Of a stretch of DNA of 64,000 bases, positions 25,153-34,322 are shown in pieces. The notes beneath the pieces were generated by a model. It had not been told where the DNA came from, searched no databases, and saw only the letters and a list, made by a program, of their open reading frames with translations. The position numbers and the translations under genes are program-made. Numbering within the stretch: the stretch's first letter is position 1; the number at the start of each line of letters is the position of its first letter. The stretch spans positions 1-64,000 of the forward strand of contig NZ_JPWI01000013.1 of assembly GCF_003326795.1 (NCBI RefSeq), given 5' to 3'. The stretch is from Thalassospira profundimaris (GTDB lineage Bacteria > Pseudomonadota > Alphaproteobacteria > Rhodospirillales > Thalassospiraceae).

Positions 25153-26013
25153 ATGGACAAGACATGGTTGATTACCGGTGCATCGTCCGGGTTTGGTCGC
25201 GGGCTTACGGAAAAGCTGCTTGCACGTGGAGATCGGGTGATCGCAACGGTGCGGCGCACGGGATCGCTTGACGATCTGATCGCGCAATATGGTGAACAGC
25301 TTCGTGTCGCCGATCTTGATGTGAGCGATACTGATGCGGTGCAGGCGACTGTTGATAGGGCCTTTGCCGATGTCGGACGCATTGATTTCATCGTTAGCAA
25401 CGCTGCCTTTGGCATCCTTGGTGCGGCCGAAGAAACCGGCATTGATCAGATGCGCCAGATTATTGATACCAATCTTTTGGGGTCAATTGTCCTGATCAAG
25501 GCCGCCTTGCCGCATCTGCGTGCCCAAGGATCGGGGCGCATCATTCAGGTATCGTCCGAAGGTGGCCAAATCGCCTATCCGGGCTTTAGCCTGTATCACG
25601 CGACCAAATGGGGGATTGAGGGCTTTGTTGAATCCCTTGCCAAGGAAGTCGCGCCATTTGACATCGAATTCATGATTGTCGAGCCGGGACCGGCACGAAC
25701 CCCGTTTATCGGCTCCATCGTTCAGCCTGACCCGATTGCTGCCTATGATGGCACGCCAGCCCATGACCTGAAAGAAGCGGCCTTTGGCGGTGGCTGGGTG
25801 ATCAAGGGCGATCCGGCCCGGATGGTCGATGCAATGATTGCGGCTTCGGATGCGCCCCAAATGCCCTTCCGTCTGTTGCTGGGCTCGGATGCCTATGCCG
25901 GTGTGCGCGCGGCATTGACCGAACGCCTGGCGGTGCTTGAAGCTGGCAAGGACGTCACCCTTGCAGCGGACTTTACCGAAGAAGAACTTGCCGCGATGCA
26001 GGCAACGGTTTGA
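25153..26013 (+). CDS. Short-chain dehydrogenase/reductase
   Basis: This is a 286-residue classical SDR. The cofactor motif TGASSGFG is at residues 8-15, NNAG-like SNAAFG at 82-87, and the catalytic Ser (134/135), Tyr148 and Lys152 (YHATK) are all present. R34 in the second strand end (TVRRTGS) favours NADP. The start at 25153 follows AAAGGAACTG. The long C-terminus resembles SDRs acting on steroid-like or aliphatic alcohols, but the substrate is unknown. It is likely controlled by the divergent LysR regulator. Confidence 0.9.
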   Translation: MDKTWLITGASSGFGRGLTEKLLARGDRVIATVRRTGSLDDLIAQYGEQLRVADLDVSDTDAVQATVDRAFADVGRIDFIVSNAAFGILGAAEETGIDQMRQIIDTNLLGSIVLIKAALPHLRAQGSGRIIQVSSEGGQIAYPGFSLYHATKWGIEGFVESLAKEVAPFDIEFMIVEPGPARTPFIGSIVQPDPIAAYDGTPAHDLKEAAFGGGWVIKGDPARMVDAMIAASDAPQMPFRLLLGSDAYAGVRAALTERLAVLEAGKDVTLAADFTEEELAAMQATV

Positions 26014-26056
26014 AACGCAAAGCAAACCCCGCAAATCAAACCCCGATGCAAAAGAA

Positions 26057-26083
26057 AACGCCGCCCGAAGCCGGGCGGCGTTT
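26057..26083. terminator. Bidirectional terminator between SDR and aminotransferase genes
   Basis: AACGCCGCCCG pairs with CGGGCGGCGTT around a short AAGC loop, with A-rich DNA on the left and T on the right. It serves the convergent genes on both sides. Confidence 0.85.
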
Positions 26084-26110
26084 GCGTTGGGACGCAGATG
26101 ATGGAGCCAA

Positions 26111-26965
26111 TCAGAGTGCGGTTGCGCGGTTGGCTTCGATATAGATTTCGCGCAGGCGCTTGGCGATCGGGCCGGGAACGCCATCGCCGATTTTCTTGCC
26201 ATCGATTTCAGAAACCGGGCAGACGAATGCCGAGGCCGAGGTCGAAAAGGCTTCCTTGGCGTTCTGGGCTTCTTCGATGGTGAAGTGGCGTTCTTCGACT
26301 TTCAGCTGGAGCTCCTCGGCGCATTTCAGAACCGATGCGCGGGTGATGCCATGCAGAATGTCGGTCGACAGTTCGCGGGTGACAATCGTGCCGTCCTGGG
26401 TGACGATATAGGCGTTGTTTGATGATCCTTCGGTGACAAAGCCATCCAGAACCATCCATGCATCGTCGGCACCCTTGCTTGCGGCTTCGGTTTTGAGAAG
26501 CGACGCATAAAGCAGCTGCACGGTCTTGATATCGGACCGGCGCCAGCGGATGTCGGGGAAGGTGACGATTTTCTGTCCACGTTCGGCCAGGGCTGATTTG
26601 ATCAGCGACTTGGACTGGGTGAACATAACGATGGTCGGCGTGGTTTCCGGGTTGATTGCGAAATCACGATCACCCGCCGACCCCCGCGAGACCTGAAGAT
26701 AAATCAGGCCTTCGGTGATGTCATTGCGCTTTACCAGCTCACGATGGGCTTCAAGCAGCTGATCGATATCAGGCTTGAAGGAAAATTTAAGTTCGGAAAG
26801 CGAACGTTCCAGACGTTTCATATGGCCCATGAAATCGATCAGCTTGCCATCAAGTACCGAGGTCACTTCATAAACGCCATCGGCGAACAGGAAGGATCGG
26901 TCAAAGATCGAAATCTTGGCTTCGGTTTCCGGCAAAAACTCGCCGTTCACATAAACAGTACGCAT
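26111..26965 (-). CDS. dat: D-amino-acid aminotransferase (class IV PLP enzyme)
   Basis: This 284-residue fold-type IV aminotransferase matches the length of Bacillus Dat (about 283). Lys147 in RRSDIKTVQLLYA is the PLP lysine, and Glu179 in VTEGSSNNAYIV fits the cofactor N1 partner. Other family motifs are VYVNGEFLPE, FLFADGVYE, IYLQVSRG and HGITRASVL. It interconverts D-alanine and D-glutamate with their 2-oxo acids, supplying D-amino acids for the cell wall, though some relatives act on branched-chain amino acids. The Dat reading is favoured by R-based motifs in the first 100 residues. Single gene. Confidence 0.85.
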   Translation of the reverse strand: MRTVYVNGEFLPETEAKISIFDRSFLFADGVYEVTSVLDGKLIDFMGHMKRLERSLSELKFSFKPDIDQLLEAHRELVKRNDITEGLIYLQVSRGSAGDRDFAINPETTPTIVMFTQSKSLIKSALAERGQKIVTFPDIRWRRSDIKTVQLLYASLLKTEAASKGADDAWMVLDGFVTEGSSNNAYIVTQDGTIVTRELSTDILHGITRASVLKCAEELQLKVEERHFTIEEAQNAKEAFSTSASAFVCPVSEIDGKKIGDGVPGPIAKRLREIYIEANRATAL

Positions 26966-27358
26966 GGCAACTTTCCTGGCTCAGGAACGGATAGGGATAT
27001 CCGTCTTTGTTGGATATGGCGACGTTTCCTGCGGTCGGGCCGGATGCAGCACATGTCACGGCGACCGTCTGAGAACTATTTGGGTATTGATTATCACAGA
27101 GCGAGGGGCCCTGTCGTGCAAAAGCTGTGGATCATGCGTTCAAATGATCGAATGTTGCTTGTATGGGGCCTTAATAGGGATTGATGAATGATGATTGGCC
27201 CCGAATATGGGTGAATCGTCGCAGATTATTCGATTTCAAATTGGCAGATCAAAAAAATTGAAAATGAAGAATTTTTCCTTTGACCCTAACATAAGTTGAG
27301 GTTCTATCGTCCTGCTCCATGAGACCACAACATCATCGAAAAAAGATGGAGCCACGAG
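26966..27358. other. Intergenic region without a recognised gene
   Basis: About 390 bp divergent between the aminotransferase and NAT genes. Short frames exist but lack ribosome binding sites and protein-like composition. The right third becomes AT-rich (AAAAAAATTGAAAATGAAGAATTTTT near 27250) and probably contains the NAT promoter. No tRNA or clear hairpin was seen. Confidence 0.6.
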
Positions 27359-28282
27359 ATGAATAGCCACCAGCCCGCAAACCGTGACGTCCTTGTCGCC
27401 AATGACCGGGGCAGCGTGCAAACCCGGATCGATGCCAGTTGGGCCAAACCGGTTCCTGTGCCGCGGCCAGAGGTCGATCTCGATGCCTATTTCGCGCGTA
27501 TCGGATATGACGGCCCGCGCGAAGCAACCCTTGAAGTCCTGCAAACCCTGCATGCCCTGCATCCGGCCGTGATCCCGTTTGAGGCGATTGACGTGTTCAA
27601 TGACACGCCGATCAGCATCGCGCCGGATCGGGTTGACCAGAAACTGATCCATGGCGGGCGCGGCGGATATTGCTTTGAACAAAACGGGCTGTTTCGCCGG
27701 GTATTGCGCAGCCTTGGTTTTAAGGTCGAAGGACTGGCCGGGCGGGTTTTGTGGGGATATAGCGAAGCTGACATGCCCCGTCCGCGCTGCCATATGGCCA
27801 ACCGGGTGATCATTGATGGCGAGGCATGGCTTGCCGATGTCGGGCTTGGCGGATGTGTGCCGACCGCGCCGCTGTTGCTGGATACCGCCATGCCGCAGGT
27901 CACCCCGCATGATACCTATCGCGTGATCCGGGGCGAACACAGCTATCGCACCGAACTGGAACGCGATGGTGTGTGGAAGGCGGTGCATGAAGTCGATATC
28001 GCCCCGGTCGGTGACATCGATTACGAGGTCATGAACTGGTACGCATCCGATCACCCCGAAAGCGGTTTTTGCAAGACGCTGATGGTGGCGCGGTCTGCCC
28101 CGTTTGCGCGCTTTACCCTGCTCAATAACCGTCTGACCATCCGCCTTGTCACCGGCGAGGAAGAGCAACATACGCTCAGCATTGGTGACATCCCCCAGAC
28201 GCTCAAGGACATCTTTGGCATCGAACCCGATCCGGCCTGGCAGGGGGCCTTTGCAAGAATGATCAGACACAGTAACGGATAA
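27359..28282 (+). CDS. nat: Arylamine N-acetyltransferase
   Basis: This 307-residue NAT uses a catalytic triad that is fully visible: Cys105 in RGGYCFEQN, His145 in PRCHMANRV and Asp160 in WLADVGLGG. The enzyme moves an acyl group from acyl-CoA to aromatic amines or hydrazines via an acyl-cysteine. The first 35 residues are an N-terminal extension beyond the usual start of the family; a downstream start was not obvious, and the ribosome binding site (ATGGAGCC) favours 27359. Single gene, followed by a terminator. Confidence 0.93.
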   Translation: MNSHQPANRDVLVANDRGSVQTRIDASWAKPVPVPRPEVDLDAYFARIGYDGPREATLEVLQTLHALHPAVIPFEAIDVFNDTPISIAPDRVDQKLIHGGRGGYCFEQNGLFRRVLRSLGFKVEGLAGRVLWGYSEADMPRPRCHMANRVIIDGEAWLADVGLGGCVPTAPLLLDTAMPQVTPHDTYRVIRGEHSYRTELERDGVWKAVHEVDIAPVGDIDYEVMNWYASDHPESGFCKTLMVARSAPFARFTLLNNRLTIRLVTGEEEQHTLSIGDIPQTLKDIFGIEPDPAWQGAFARMIRHSNG

Positions 28283-28322
28283 ACGATTGTGCGGTGTTTA
28301 TGCCGCCTGTGAATGATCAAGG

Positions 28323-28344
28323 GCGGGGAGTTTCGGCTCCCCGC
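28323..28344. terminator. Terminator between convergent NAT and autotransporter genes
   Basis: GCGGGGAG pairs with CTCCCCGC around TTTCGG, with ATTTTATTA about 7 bp further on. Confidence 0.75.
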
Positions 28345-28356
28345 TCCATGATTTTA

Positions 28357-30924
28357 TTAGAAGTTCATTCGGAATCCTGCTGCAAGTGCATGTTCGGTGC
28401 GATTTTCTGACAGAGACGGTTGGTAATCGGCATAGAAGCTCCAGCCATTTTCATCGGCCAGGGCCATGCCGATATTGCCAACCAGTGTATCGCGATCCGT
28501 TTCACCGCCGGTCACATTGAAGGACGAGGTTCCGGCAAAGGCAAGGGTGGTGGTGCTGGTGGTCGGACCCAGATGGCGATCCCATCCCAGCCGGAATTGC
28601 GGAATGATGGTTTGACCGTTGCCGGTATCAATCATGCCCGCCATGCGTAGGCCAAGGCTTGCAGTCCCGGTCAGGAGGCTGTCGGCTTCGCGTGACAGAT
28701 TGGCCGAACCGGCACCGGTTTCGTCAAAGCTGTCAAAATCATTCCACAAGATGCCCAATCCGCCAAAGGGCTCTATCCGCCAGTTCCTGTTCAGGGCAAA
28801 GCCCTTTGCCAGTTCGATTTCACCATTCAGGGCGTTATCGGTGTAATCAGCAGAGGCGGTGCGGTCAATTGAACCAAAATCAAGATTTCGGCTGCTTTCG
28901 GTTCGGATCATGGTCCATCCGGCCTGCCCGGAAAGCCGCCAGTCATCGCCCAGATCATGGTCGCCATAAAGACCGGCCATATAGTTTCCTGCCTCAAGGG
29001 TGGCATCACGGTTGCTTTGACGGCTGTTGCCATCGGCATAGCCGAAATAGACCCCGAACCGGGTGTCAGCGGACATGTTTGTGTCATATCCGCCGATCAT
29101 GCCGGTCCATTTATAATCGGTAGTATCGACATTACTGTCGCCATCAATACGGCCCTTGCCACCGATGGCCTGTAACCATACAGAGGCCCCCTGTTGCATC
29201 ACCTGATCGCCAAGCGACAGCATCGGGGCGTCGGTCGCGCCATCTGTGCGGATAATGTCACTGGAAGCCGGGCCGGACGCGGCAAAGCCGGTCAATTGTG
29301 CAGGGCTCAGCGTTTCGGCGGCAACAAGCGTTCCGGCATTGGCCCCGCCGGACCGCAAAACCGCCATGCGCCCGCCGATCTGCCCGCCCGCCTGTTGGGC
29401 GATCTGACCATTGATGGCGGTGCTGCTGGCGTGAACGTCACCGGAAAGCTGTTCATAGGCGCGCTGGACTTCGGCGGTTGTCAGACCCTGAAGGGCGGTG
29501 CGGATGGCGGCACCGTCCGTCCCCGGAAGATCATCAATGACAGCGGCAACTGCCGTCTGGTTGCCGGTAACGGCATGATCGGTAAAATCGGTGTCGTTGC
29601 GTGTGAGGCTAAGTGTTACATCGTTGCCGGTACCGCCACTATAGGAAACAGAAGCATCATAAAATGCCAGTTTGTTATCGATGCTGTTGAAGGTGCCGAC
29701 AATTGCATCGACCCCGTCATTGGCGATGATGATGTGGGTATAATTGTTCTGTCCCGACATATCATTATCGGGCAGGCCAAGAACGCGGAGCGTCGCACTG
29801 CCAAGATCAACCGCACCATTGACGATCACCTGATCGGCATTGCCTGCTGAATTGACCTCGATCGCAAGGATCGATCCGCTGGTAAGGGTATAGTTGCCAT
29901 TGACGGTCTGGGTGCCAATCGAATTACCCGGTGCATGAATGGCGCCCGATTGCAGGGTGGTCGCGCCAACCGTGCCCGTCCCGCCAAGGGTGGTACCGTT
30001 CTGGACTGTGAAGGCCGACGAACTGGCAGAGCCATTCACCAGCAAGGTGCCACCCGAAACGGTGGTGGTGCCGGAATAGGTGTTGGTGCCTGTCAGGGTC
30101 AGGGTTCCAGCACCCAGTTTGGTTACTTTACCTGCACCGGAAATCACACTGGCATAGGTCTGATCATCGCTGCGATTAAAGGCAAGTGTTCCGTTGCTGG
30201 AGGTGGTTATGTTGCCGCCTAGCGCCCCGGTGGTGCCACCATTGCCGATCTGAAGCGTTCCCTGCCCAACGTCTGTGCTTCCGGTATAAGCAGACGAATC
30301 CCCTGTTAAAATCTGGGTATGGTTACCGTTCTTGTTGAACTGCCCATTGCCGGTCATGACCCCGGAATATGTGTTGGAACTGGTGGATGTGATGGTGAAG
30401 GTGCCGGTATTGTAGATATTGCCAACCAACAGCCCCCCGCTTACCGAGAGGGTCCCCGCGTTATTAAGGGTGCCGGTATTGGTAAGCGTGGTCCTTAGGA
30501 GCATGTAACTGTTATTGGTCAGAGTCCCGCTATTGTTCAGCGTGCCGTCAGCATCAAAGGAGCCGTTATTGGTAAACGTGCCGTTATTGGTAAATGTGCT
30601 GCCACTGCTATTCTTCAGCGTGCTGCCATTCTCATTGGTAAACGTGACGTTATTGGTCAGTGTGCCGTTATTGGTCAGTGTGCTCGCACCGCTATTGGCA
30701 AATTGGCCGTTAATGGTGTAACTGCCGCTATTTTCAATCGTTCCACCGTTGGCAGCAACGATGCCCGTGGCGGTCTGGCTGTCGCCATTGGCAACGTAGA
30801 TTTGCGCCAGTGCAATCTGTGGCGCAACAAGGGTGATCAATCCCCCGCCAAGGGAAAGTCCGCAAAGCACAGTTGTATCGTGCAGCAGGGCACAAAAGTA
30901 CCGCCGCGATGGAAATGTCCGCAT
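28357..30924 (-). CDS. Autotransporter (type Va) with Asn/Gly-repeat passenger
   Basis: The 855-residue outer-membrane protein starts at 30924 with an extended signal peptide (residues 1-41, cut after ALA). Residues about 66-165 are Thr/Asn/Gly repeats of the FTNNGT / LTNNGT type, then passenger-associated repeats (TYSGTTTVSGGTLLVNGS) predict a beta-helix. The C-terminal 260 residues, from about WLQAIGGKGR, form the 12-strand barrel and end in FRMNF with the terminal aromatic residue needed for assembly. The passenger has no visible protease triad or lipase motif, so adhesion is likelier than catalysis. A LytTR regulator gene lies 215 bp upstream in the same direction. Confidence 0.88.
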   Translation of the reverse strand: MRTFPSRRYFCALLHDTTVLCGLSLGGGLITLVAPQIALAQIYVANGDSQTATGIVAANGGTIENSGSYTINGQFANSGASTLTNNGTLTNNVTFTNENGSTLKNSSGSTFTNNGTFTNNGSFDADGTLNNSGTLTNNSYMLLRTTLTNTGTLNNAGTLSVSGGLLVGNIYNTGTFTITSTSSNTYSGVMTGNGQFNKNGNHTQILTGDSSAYTGSTDVGQGTLQIGNGGTTGALGGNITTSSNGTLAFNRSDDQTYASVISGAGKVTKLGAGTLTLTGTNTYSGTTTVSGGTLLVNGSASSSAFTVQNGTTLGGTGTVGATTLQSGAIHAPGNSIGTQTVNGNYTLTSGSILAIEVNSAGNADQVIVNGAVDLGSATLRVLGLPDNDMSGQNNYTHIIIANDGVDAIVGTFNSIDNKLAFYDASVSYSGGTGNDVTLSLTRNDTDFTDHAVTGNQTAVAAVIDDLPGTDGAAIRTALQGLTTAEVQRAYEQLSGDVHASSTAINGQIAQQAGGQIGGRMAVLRSGGANAGTLVAAETLSPAQLTGFAASGPASSDIIRTDGATDAPMLSLGDQVMQQGASVWLQAIGGKGRIDGDSNVDTTDYKWTGMIGGYDTNMSADTRFGVYFGYADGNSRQSNRDATLEAGNYMAGLYGDHDLGDDWRLSGQAGWTMIRTESSRNLDFGSIDRTASADYTDNALNGEIELAKGFALNRNWRIEPFGGLGILWNDFDSFDETGAGSANLSREADSLLTGTASLGLRMAGMIDTGNGQTIIPQFRLGWDRHLGPTTSTTTLAFAGTSSFNVTGGETDRDTLVGNIGMALADENGWSFYADYQPSLSENRTEHALAAGFRMNF

Positions 30925-31036
30925 CGTCGTTTGTCCCGTCAACCGGGGCGGGGATCTTGTTTTTAAGGTGTTGCCCGCCTGTCTTTCTTCGCCTTTAGGG
31001 TGTGTCGATGCGCGGTGCAATCGGAAACAGAATACT

Positions 31037-31077
31037 TGACATGTATGTTCGACGAAGTGACATGAAATACAGTGTCA
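31037..31077 (-). promoter_or_regulatory. LytTR-type direct repeats upstream of the autotransporter
   Basis: On the minus strand, TTCATGTCA (31066-31058) and TACATGTCA (31045-31037) are 9-bp direct repeats separated by exactly 12 bp, the geometry bound by LytTR domains. TGACA/TGTCA at 31058-31077 adds an inverted repeat. The site is 113-142 bp upstream of the autotransporter start. Confidence 0.6.
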
Positions 31078-31138
31078 TATGTGGAAAATGGCGTGTTTTC
31101 GGGGGCTTAGACAGAAATCTGGAGGCTGTTGAGGCGAC

Positions 31139-32128
31139 TCAGACGCCAAGCCGATAGCGCAAATCCCGGCGATAGGGGCGCGAAACCGTCCAGGGTTTGT
31201 CCGTTCCACGCAAAAGAACTTCCCATCGCTGGCCGCTGGAACCGGCGTGACGGTCAAGATGGCGCACATGCAAAAGATTGATCACGCTTGTCCGGTGAAT
31301 GCGCAGGAAATGCTTGGCGGGCAAAAGACCACTCCAGACCGATAAAGGCCTGAGATCGGTGATCTGGCTACCATCATCAAGATAGACGGTTGTGTAATCG
31401 TGGGATGAATGCAGTCCGGAGATTTCTACACTGGTCACACCGCGTACCAGCCCGTGACTGCGCAGATGGATCAGCGGTTCAGACGGAAGCGGTGTTTTGG
31501 GATTTTCATTGCCGTCCGGCTGCAAGCCAGTAGTCCGTTCGTAGCGGGCTGTTGCAATCAGGACACCGCATTGTGCCAGTGCAATAATGGTTTCCGATCC
31601 CCAGCGCATATGACAGGACGTGGCATCAAACCCGATGCAGGCGCGAAGCACTCCCCGCGAAAAGATCGGCACAGACAGAACGCTTTTGTCATTCTGACGC
31701 AGCATTTCGGCTTGAAGATCACGGGCAGCATGGGGAAGTGCGGCAACATCATTGATCATCACAGCCCTGCCAGCGGCAAGCTGACTATGCAGCCATGCAA
31801 TCATGGTGACCGGGGTGTCCTGCAAATCCGCGACATGACAGGAAATGTTTTCGCGGCTCCATTCATGGGTATTGCGAAACAAAAGCCCGGTTTCATCATA
31901 TTCAAACATCCAGGCCCGGTCGGCCCGGGCGGCGGTGCCGATATATGCCAGAATGCGGGAAATCGCATCGTCGCAGGGCTTTGACAGCAGCATTTGTGCG
32001 GCTTGAAACAGCCAGTTAGTTCCGGTTTTAGAACTATCGGGGGGCGTGTCCCCCGTCAGATGATCAAAAATCTCGAAAGGCGGGCACGCAACATCCGGCG
32101 TGCCAGAAAATGGCTCGTCCAACAGCAT
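31139..32128 (-). CDS. GAF-LytTR transcriptional regulator
   Basis: The 329-residue protein has a GAF-like sensory domain (about residues 25-190; LLSKPCDDAISRILAYIGTAARADRAWMFEYDE is a typical opening and AVMINDVAALP a typical later strand) and a C-terminal LytTR DNA-binding domain (DYTTVYLDDGSQITDLRPLSVW...LPAKHFLRIHRTSVINLLHVRHL). No receiver domain is present, so it is not a classical response regulator; a small ligand or redox signal may act through GAF. ATG at 32128 with CAGGAA upstream is preferred over a TTG at 32146. The adjoining autotransporter is the likely target. Confidence 0.85.
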   Translation of the reverse strand: MLLDEPFSGTPDVACPPFEIFDHLTGDTPPDSSKTGTNWLFQAAQMLLSKPCDDAISRILAYIGTAARADRAWMFEYDETGLLFRNTHEWSRENISCHVADLQDTPVTMIAWLHSQLAAGRAVMINDVAALPHAARDLQAEMLRQNDKSVLSVPIFSRGVLRACIGFDATSCHMRWGSETIIALAQCGVLIATARYERTTGLQPDGNENPKTPLPSEPLIHLRSHGLVRGVTSVEISGLHSSHDYTTVYLDDGSQITDLRPLSVWSGLLPAKHFLRIHRTSVINLLHVRHLDRHAGSSGQRWEVLLRGTDKPWTVSRPYRRDLRYRLGV

Positions 32129-32257
32129 ACTCGTATGTTCCTGCAACCTGAATATTGTTCATTTATTATTATGTCAGGTCCGTTTAAGTCGCTTTATCGG
32201 ACCTGTTCGTGTCAGGGTTGCATGTTTAGGAGTGATTCGCAACAAAAGAGCATGTGC

Positions 32258-33037
32258 TCAGTACCGCATGACCAGCCCGAACCGTTCGATCAGGCCGTTA
32301 AAGGTTCCGTTTTGGCGGATTTCGGCAAGAGCGGTGTTGAACCTGACCAGAAGGCTATCGTTATCGGGATAGTCTTTTGAGGTCATCAGAAAAAGCGGGG
32401 CATGCGCAATAAGCGGTGGGTCAAGGGTATAGAAATTGGCGGCGATTTCCGGGGGGAACAGTTGATTGATCAGATACCAGCCAACCGTGGTTGCCGCCGG
32501 GAACAGATCAATCCGTCCCAGTTTCAGGCGTTCAAAATTCTGACTTTCATTCAGCGCGTAATCGGCCGCAATACCGGCCTCGGCAAATATCTGCTCGTAA
32601 AAATATCCCTGAATGCCGCCAATATGCCATCGCTTGAGCTCGTCAAGTTTTTCATAGGTTTCGGGCGGCAAGACATGTGCGCTTGTGCCGGGATCGCGAT
32701 AGGCAAAAAAGCGCGAGTCCTCAAAATAGATCGGATCGGACAGGGCAAACCTGTCCTTGCGCTCTTGGGTAAGGGTATAGGGAAAGGTTCCCCATGCATC
32801 GAGATTGATGACCGATTGTTCGCCGCGTTTCCAGGGTTCTATCCTGACTTCAAATGTGACACCCATGATCTTGCCGATCTCGTAAAACAGGGCCGGGAGG
32901 AAGCTGTTTTCGACATTTTCCTGAACATAGGGCGGATAGATATTGGTGGTAATCACAAGGGTATGATCTGCACGCGCAAGGAACGGTGCGCAGATCAAGG
33001 CAAGCAACATAAAAAGATTTCGGGCGGTGATGATCAT
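32258..33037 (-). CDS. Family 3 periplasmic solute-binding protein
   Basis: The 259-residue protein starts at 33037 with a signal peptide (LFMLLALICAPFLARA). The mature part has the SBP_bac_3 order: LVITTNIYPPYVQENVENSFLPALFYEIGKIMGVTFEVRIEPWKRGE, then FPYTLTQERKDRFALSDPIYFEDSRFFAYRD. Family 3 proteins bind amino acids for ABC import, but orphan members like this one (no permease gene adjacent with matching type) can also act in sensing. The pattern of W-K-R-G-E after the first strand pair is frequent in such orphans. It is a single gene between the LytTR and sugar-ABC units. Confidence 0.82.
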   Translation of the reverse strand: MIITARNLFMLLALICAPFLARADHTLVITTNIYPPYVQENVENSFLPALFYEIGKIMGVTFEVRIEPWKRGEQSVINLDAWGTFPYTLTQERKDRFALSDPIYFEDSRFFAYRDPGTSAHVLPPETYEKLDELKRWHIGGIQGYFYEQIFAEAGIAADYALNESQNFERLKLGRIDLFPAATTVGWYLINQLFPPEIAANFYTLDPPLIAHAPLFLMTSKDYPDNDSLLVRFNTALAEIRQNGTFNGLIERFGLVMRY

Positions 33038-33128
33038 TATATATCTCAGATACTTGGCGATCTGAAACATATGGCGATGTATTTCCTGATTTGCAGAGGC
33101 CGTCACCGCGAAATCACCGATTGCACCA

Positions 33129-33178
33129 CATCCCGGCAACCGTGGGGGTCAAATACGATACCCTTTGTTGCCGGGATG
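33129..33178. repeat. 12-bp perfect inverted repeat downstream of the ABC operon
   Basis: CATCCCGGCAAC (33129-33140) and GTTGCCGGGATG (33167-33178) are perfect complements 26 bp apart. There is no T-run on either strand. It may stop or stabilise the end of the ABC operon transcript. Confidence 0.7.
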
Positions 33179-33199
33179 CTGGTTGGAAAGGCCCGGTGA

Positions 33200-34309
33200 T
33201 CAGGTCAGAATACCGGCTGCATTGGCAGGGGGCAGGCGCTTTTCCGATGCGGTATCAAAGACATGGATTTTTGCCATGTCAAAGGCGATATGGATGAAGC
33301 TGTCCACCGGATAATCAGGTCGATCCATGGTGAAGATCTTGATTGGCTTTCCGGCAAGCGTGACGTGAACAAGGGTGGAAAGGCCCATCGGTTCAATCAG
33401 TTCGACCTTTGCCGGAAGACCGCCGCTTTGAGCATCGGCAACAATCGAGATATGTTCCGGGCGTGCGCCAAGCGTGATGGCCTGACCGGGCTTGGCATCG
33501 GCAACCGGCAGAACCGAAATCAGCGCCCCGTCCGAAAGACGGATGCCTGCGGTGGTGGCGTCGGCAATTTCATAGCTGCCTTCAAGGAAGTTCATCGCCG
33601 GTGATCCGATGAAACTGGCGACAAAGATGTTCGCGGGCCTGTCATAGATTTCGACCGGGCTTCCGACCTGCTGGATGATACCGTCATGCATGGCAACGAT
33701 ACGGTCGGCCATGGTCATGGCTTCGATCTGGTCATGGGTGACATAGACCGATGTCGCGCCAAGACGACGATGCAGCTTGCGGATCTCTGTGCGCATCTGT
33801 TCTCGCAACCGGGCATCAAGGTTTGATAACGGTTCGTCAAACAGGAATGCCTGGGGTTTGCGCACAATGGCGCGCCCCATGGCGACACGTTGGCGTTGCC
33901 CGCCGGAAAGTGCCTTGGGGCGACGGTCAAGAAGGGCCGTCAGGCCGAGGATTTCGGCGACGCCTGAAATCGCGTCCGATATCTTTTCCTTTGCGGTTTT
34001 GCGCAAGGCAAGCGCGTAGCTCATATTCTCGGCAACCGACATATGCGGATAAAGCGCATAGGATTGAAACACCATGGCGATATCGCGGTCCTTGGGCTGC
34101 AATTCATTGACCACGGTGCCGGCAATCGAAATAGCGCCCGATGTGATGTCTTCAAGTCCGGCAATCATGCGCAGCAAGGTCGATTTGCCGCAACCGGACG
34201 GGCCGACAAGAACAATGAATTCGCCGTCCGAGATATTGAGATCAATGCCGTGCAGGACATCAACCGCGCCATAGCTTTTGCGCGCATTTTCAATTTGAAT
34301 GGAAGCCAT
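33200..34309 (-). CDS. Sugar-type ABC transporter ATPase (MalK/UgpC family)
   Basis: This 369-residue ATPase has Walker [11 protein letters not shown]-loop [10 protein letters not shown], signature [14 protein letters not shown], Walker [12 protein letters not shown] and the switch His in VTHDQ. The C-terminal 130 residues form the regulatory TOBE/OB domain of the MalK group (TLGARPEH). It powers the binding-protein-dependent importer encoded by the three genes upstream. It lies 13 bp after the second permease gene and ends the operon. CUT1-type ATPases of this group handle oligosaccharides, polyols or glycerol phosphodiesters. Confidence 0.95.
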   Translation of the reverse strand: MASIQIENARKSYGAVDVLHGIDLNISDGEFIVLVGPSGCGKSTLLRMIAGLEDITSGAISIAGTVVNELQPKDRDIAMVFQSYALYPHMSVAENMSYALALRKTAKEKISDAISGVAEILGLTALLDRRPKALSGGQRQRVAMGRAIVRKPQAFLFDEPLSNLDARLREQMRTEIRKLHRRLGATSVYVTHDQIEAMTMADRIVAMHDGIIQQVGSPVEIYDRPANIFVASFIGSPAMNFLEGSYEIADATTAGIRLSDGALISVLPVADAKPGQAITLGARPEHISIVADAQSGGLPAKVELIEPMGLSTLVHVTLAGKPIKIFTMDRPDYPVDSFIHIAFDMAKIHVFDTASEKRLPPANAAGILT

Positions 34310-34322
34310 TTGAAACGTCCTC

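Noticed and set aside
27236..28270. 344-residue minus-strand frame opposite the NAT gene
   Set aside because: The plus strand carries a full NAT with its triad; the opposite frame shows no domain and low-complexity composition.
29194..29850. 218-residue plus-strand frame opposite the autotransporter
   Set aside because: It only reflects the Asn/Gly/Thr repeat codons of the passenger on the other strand.
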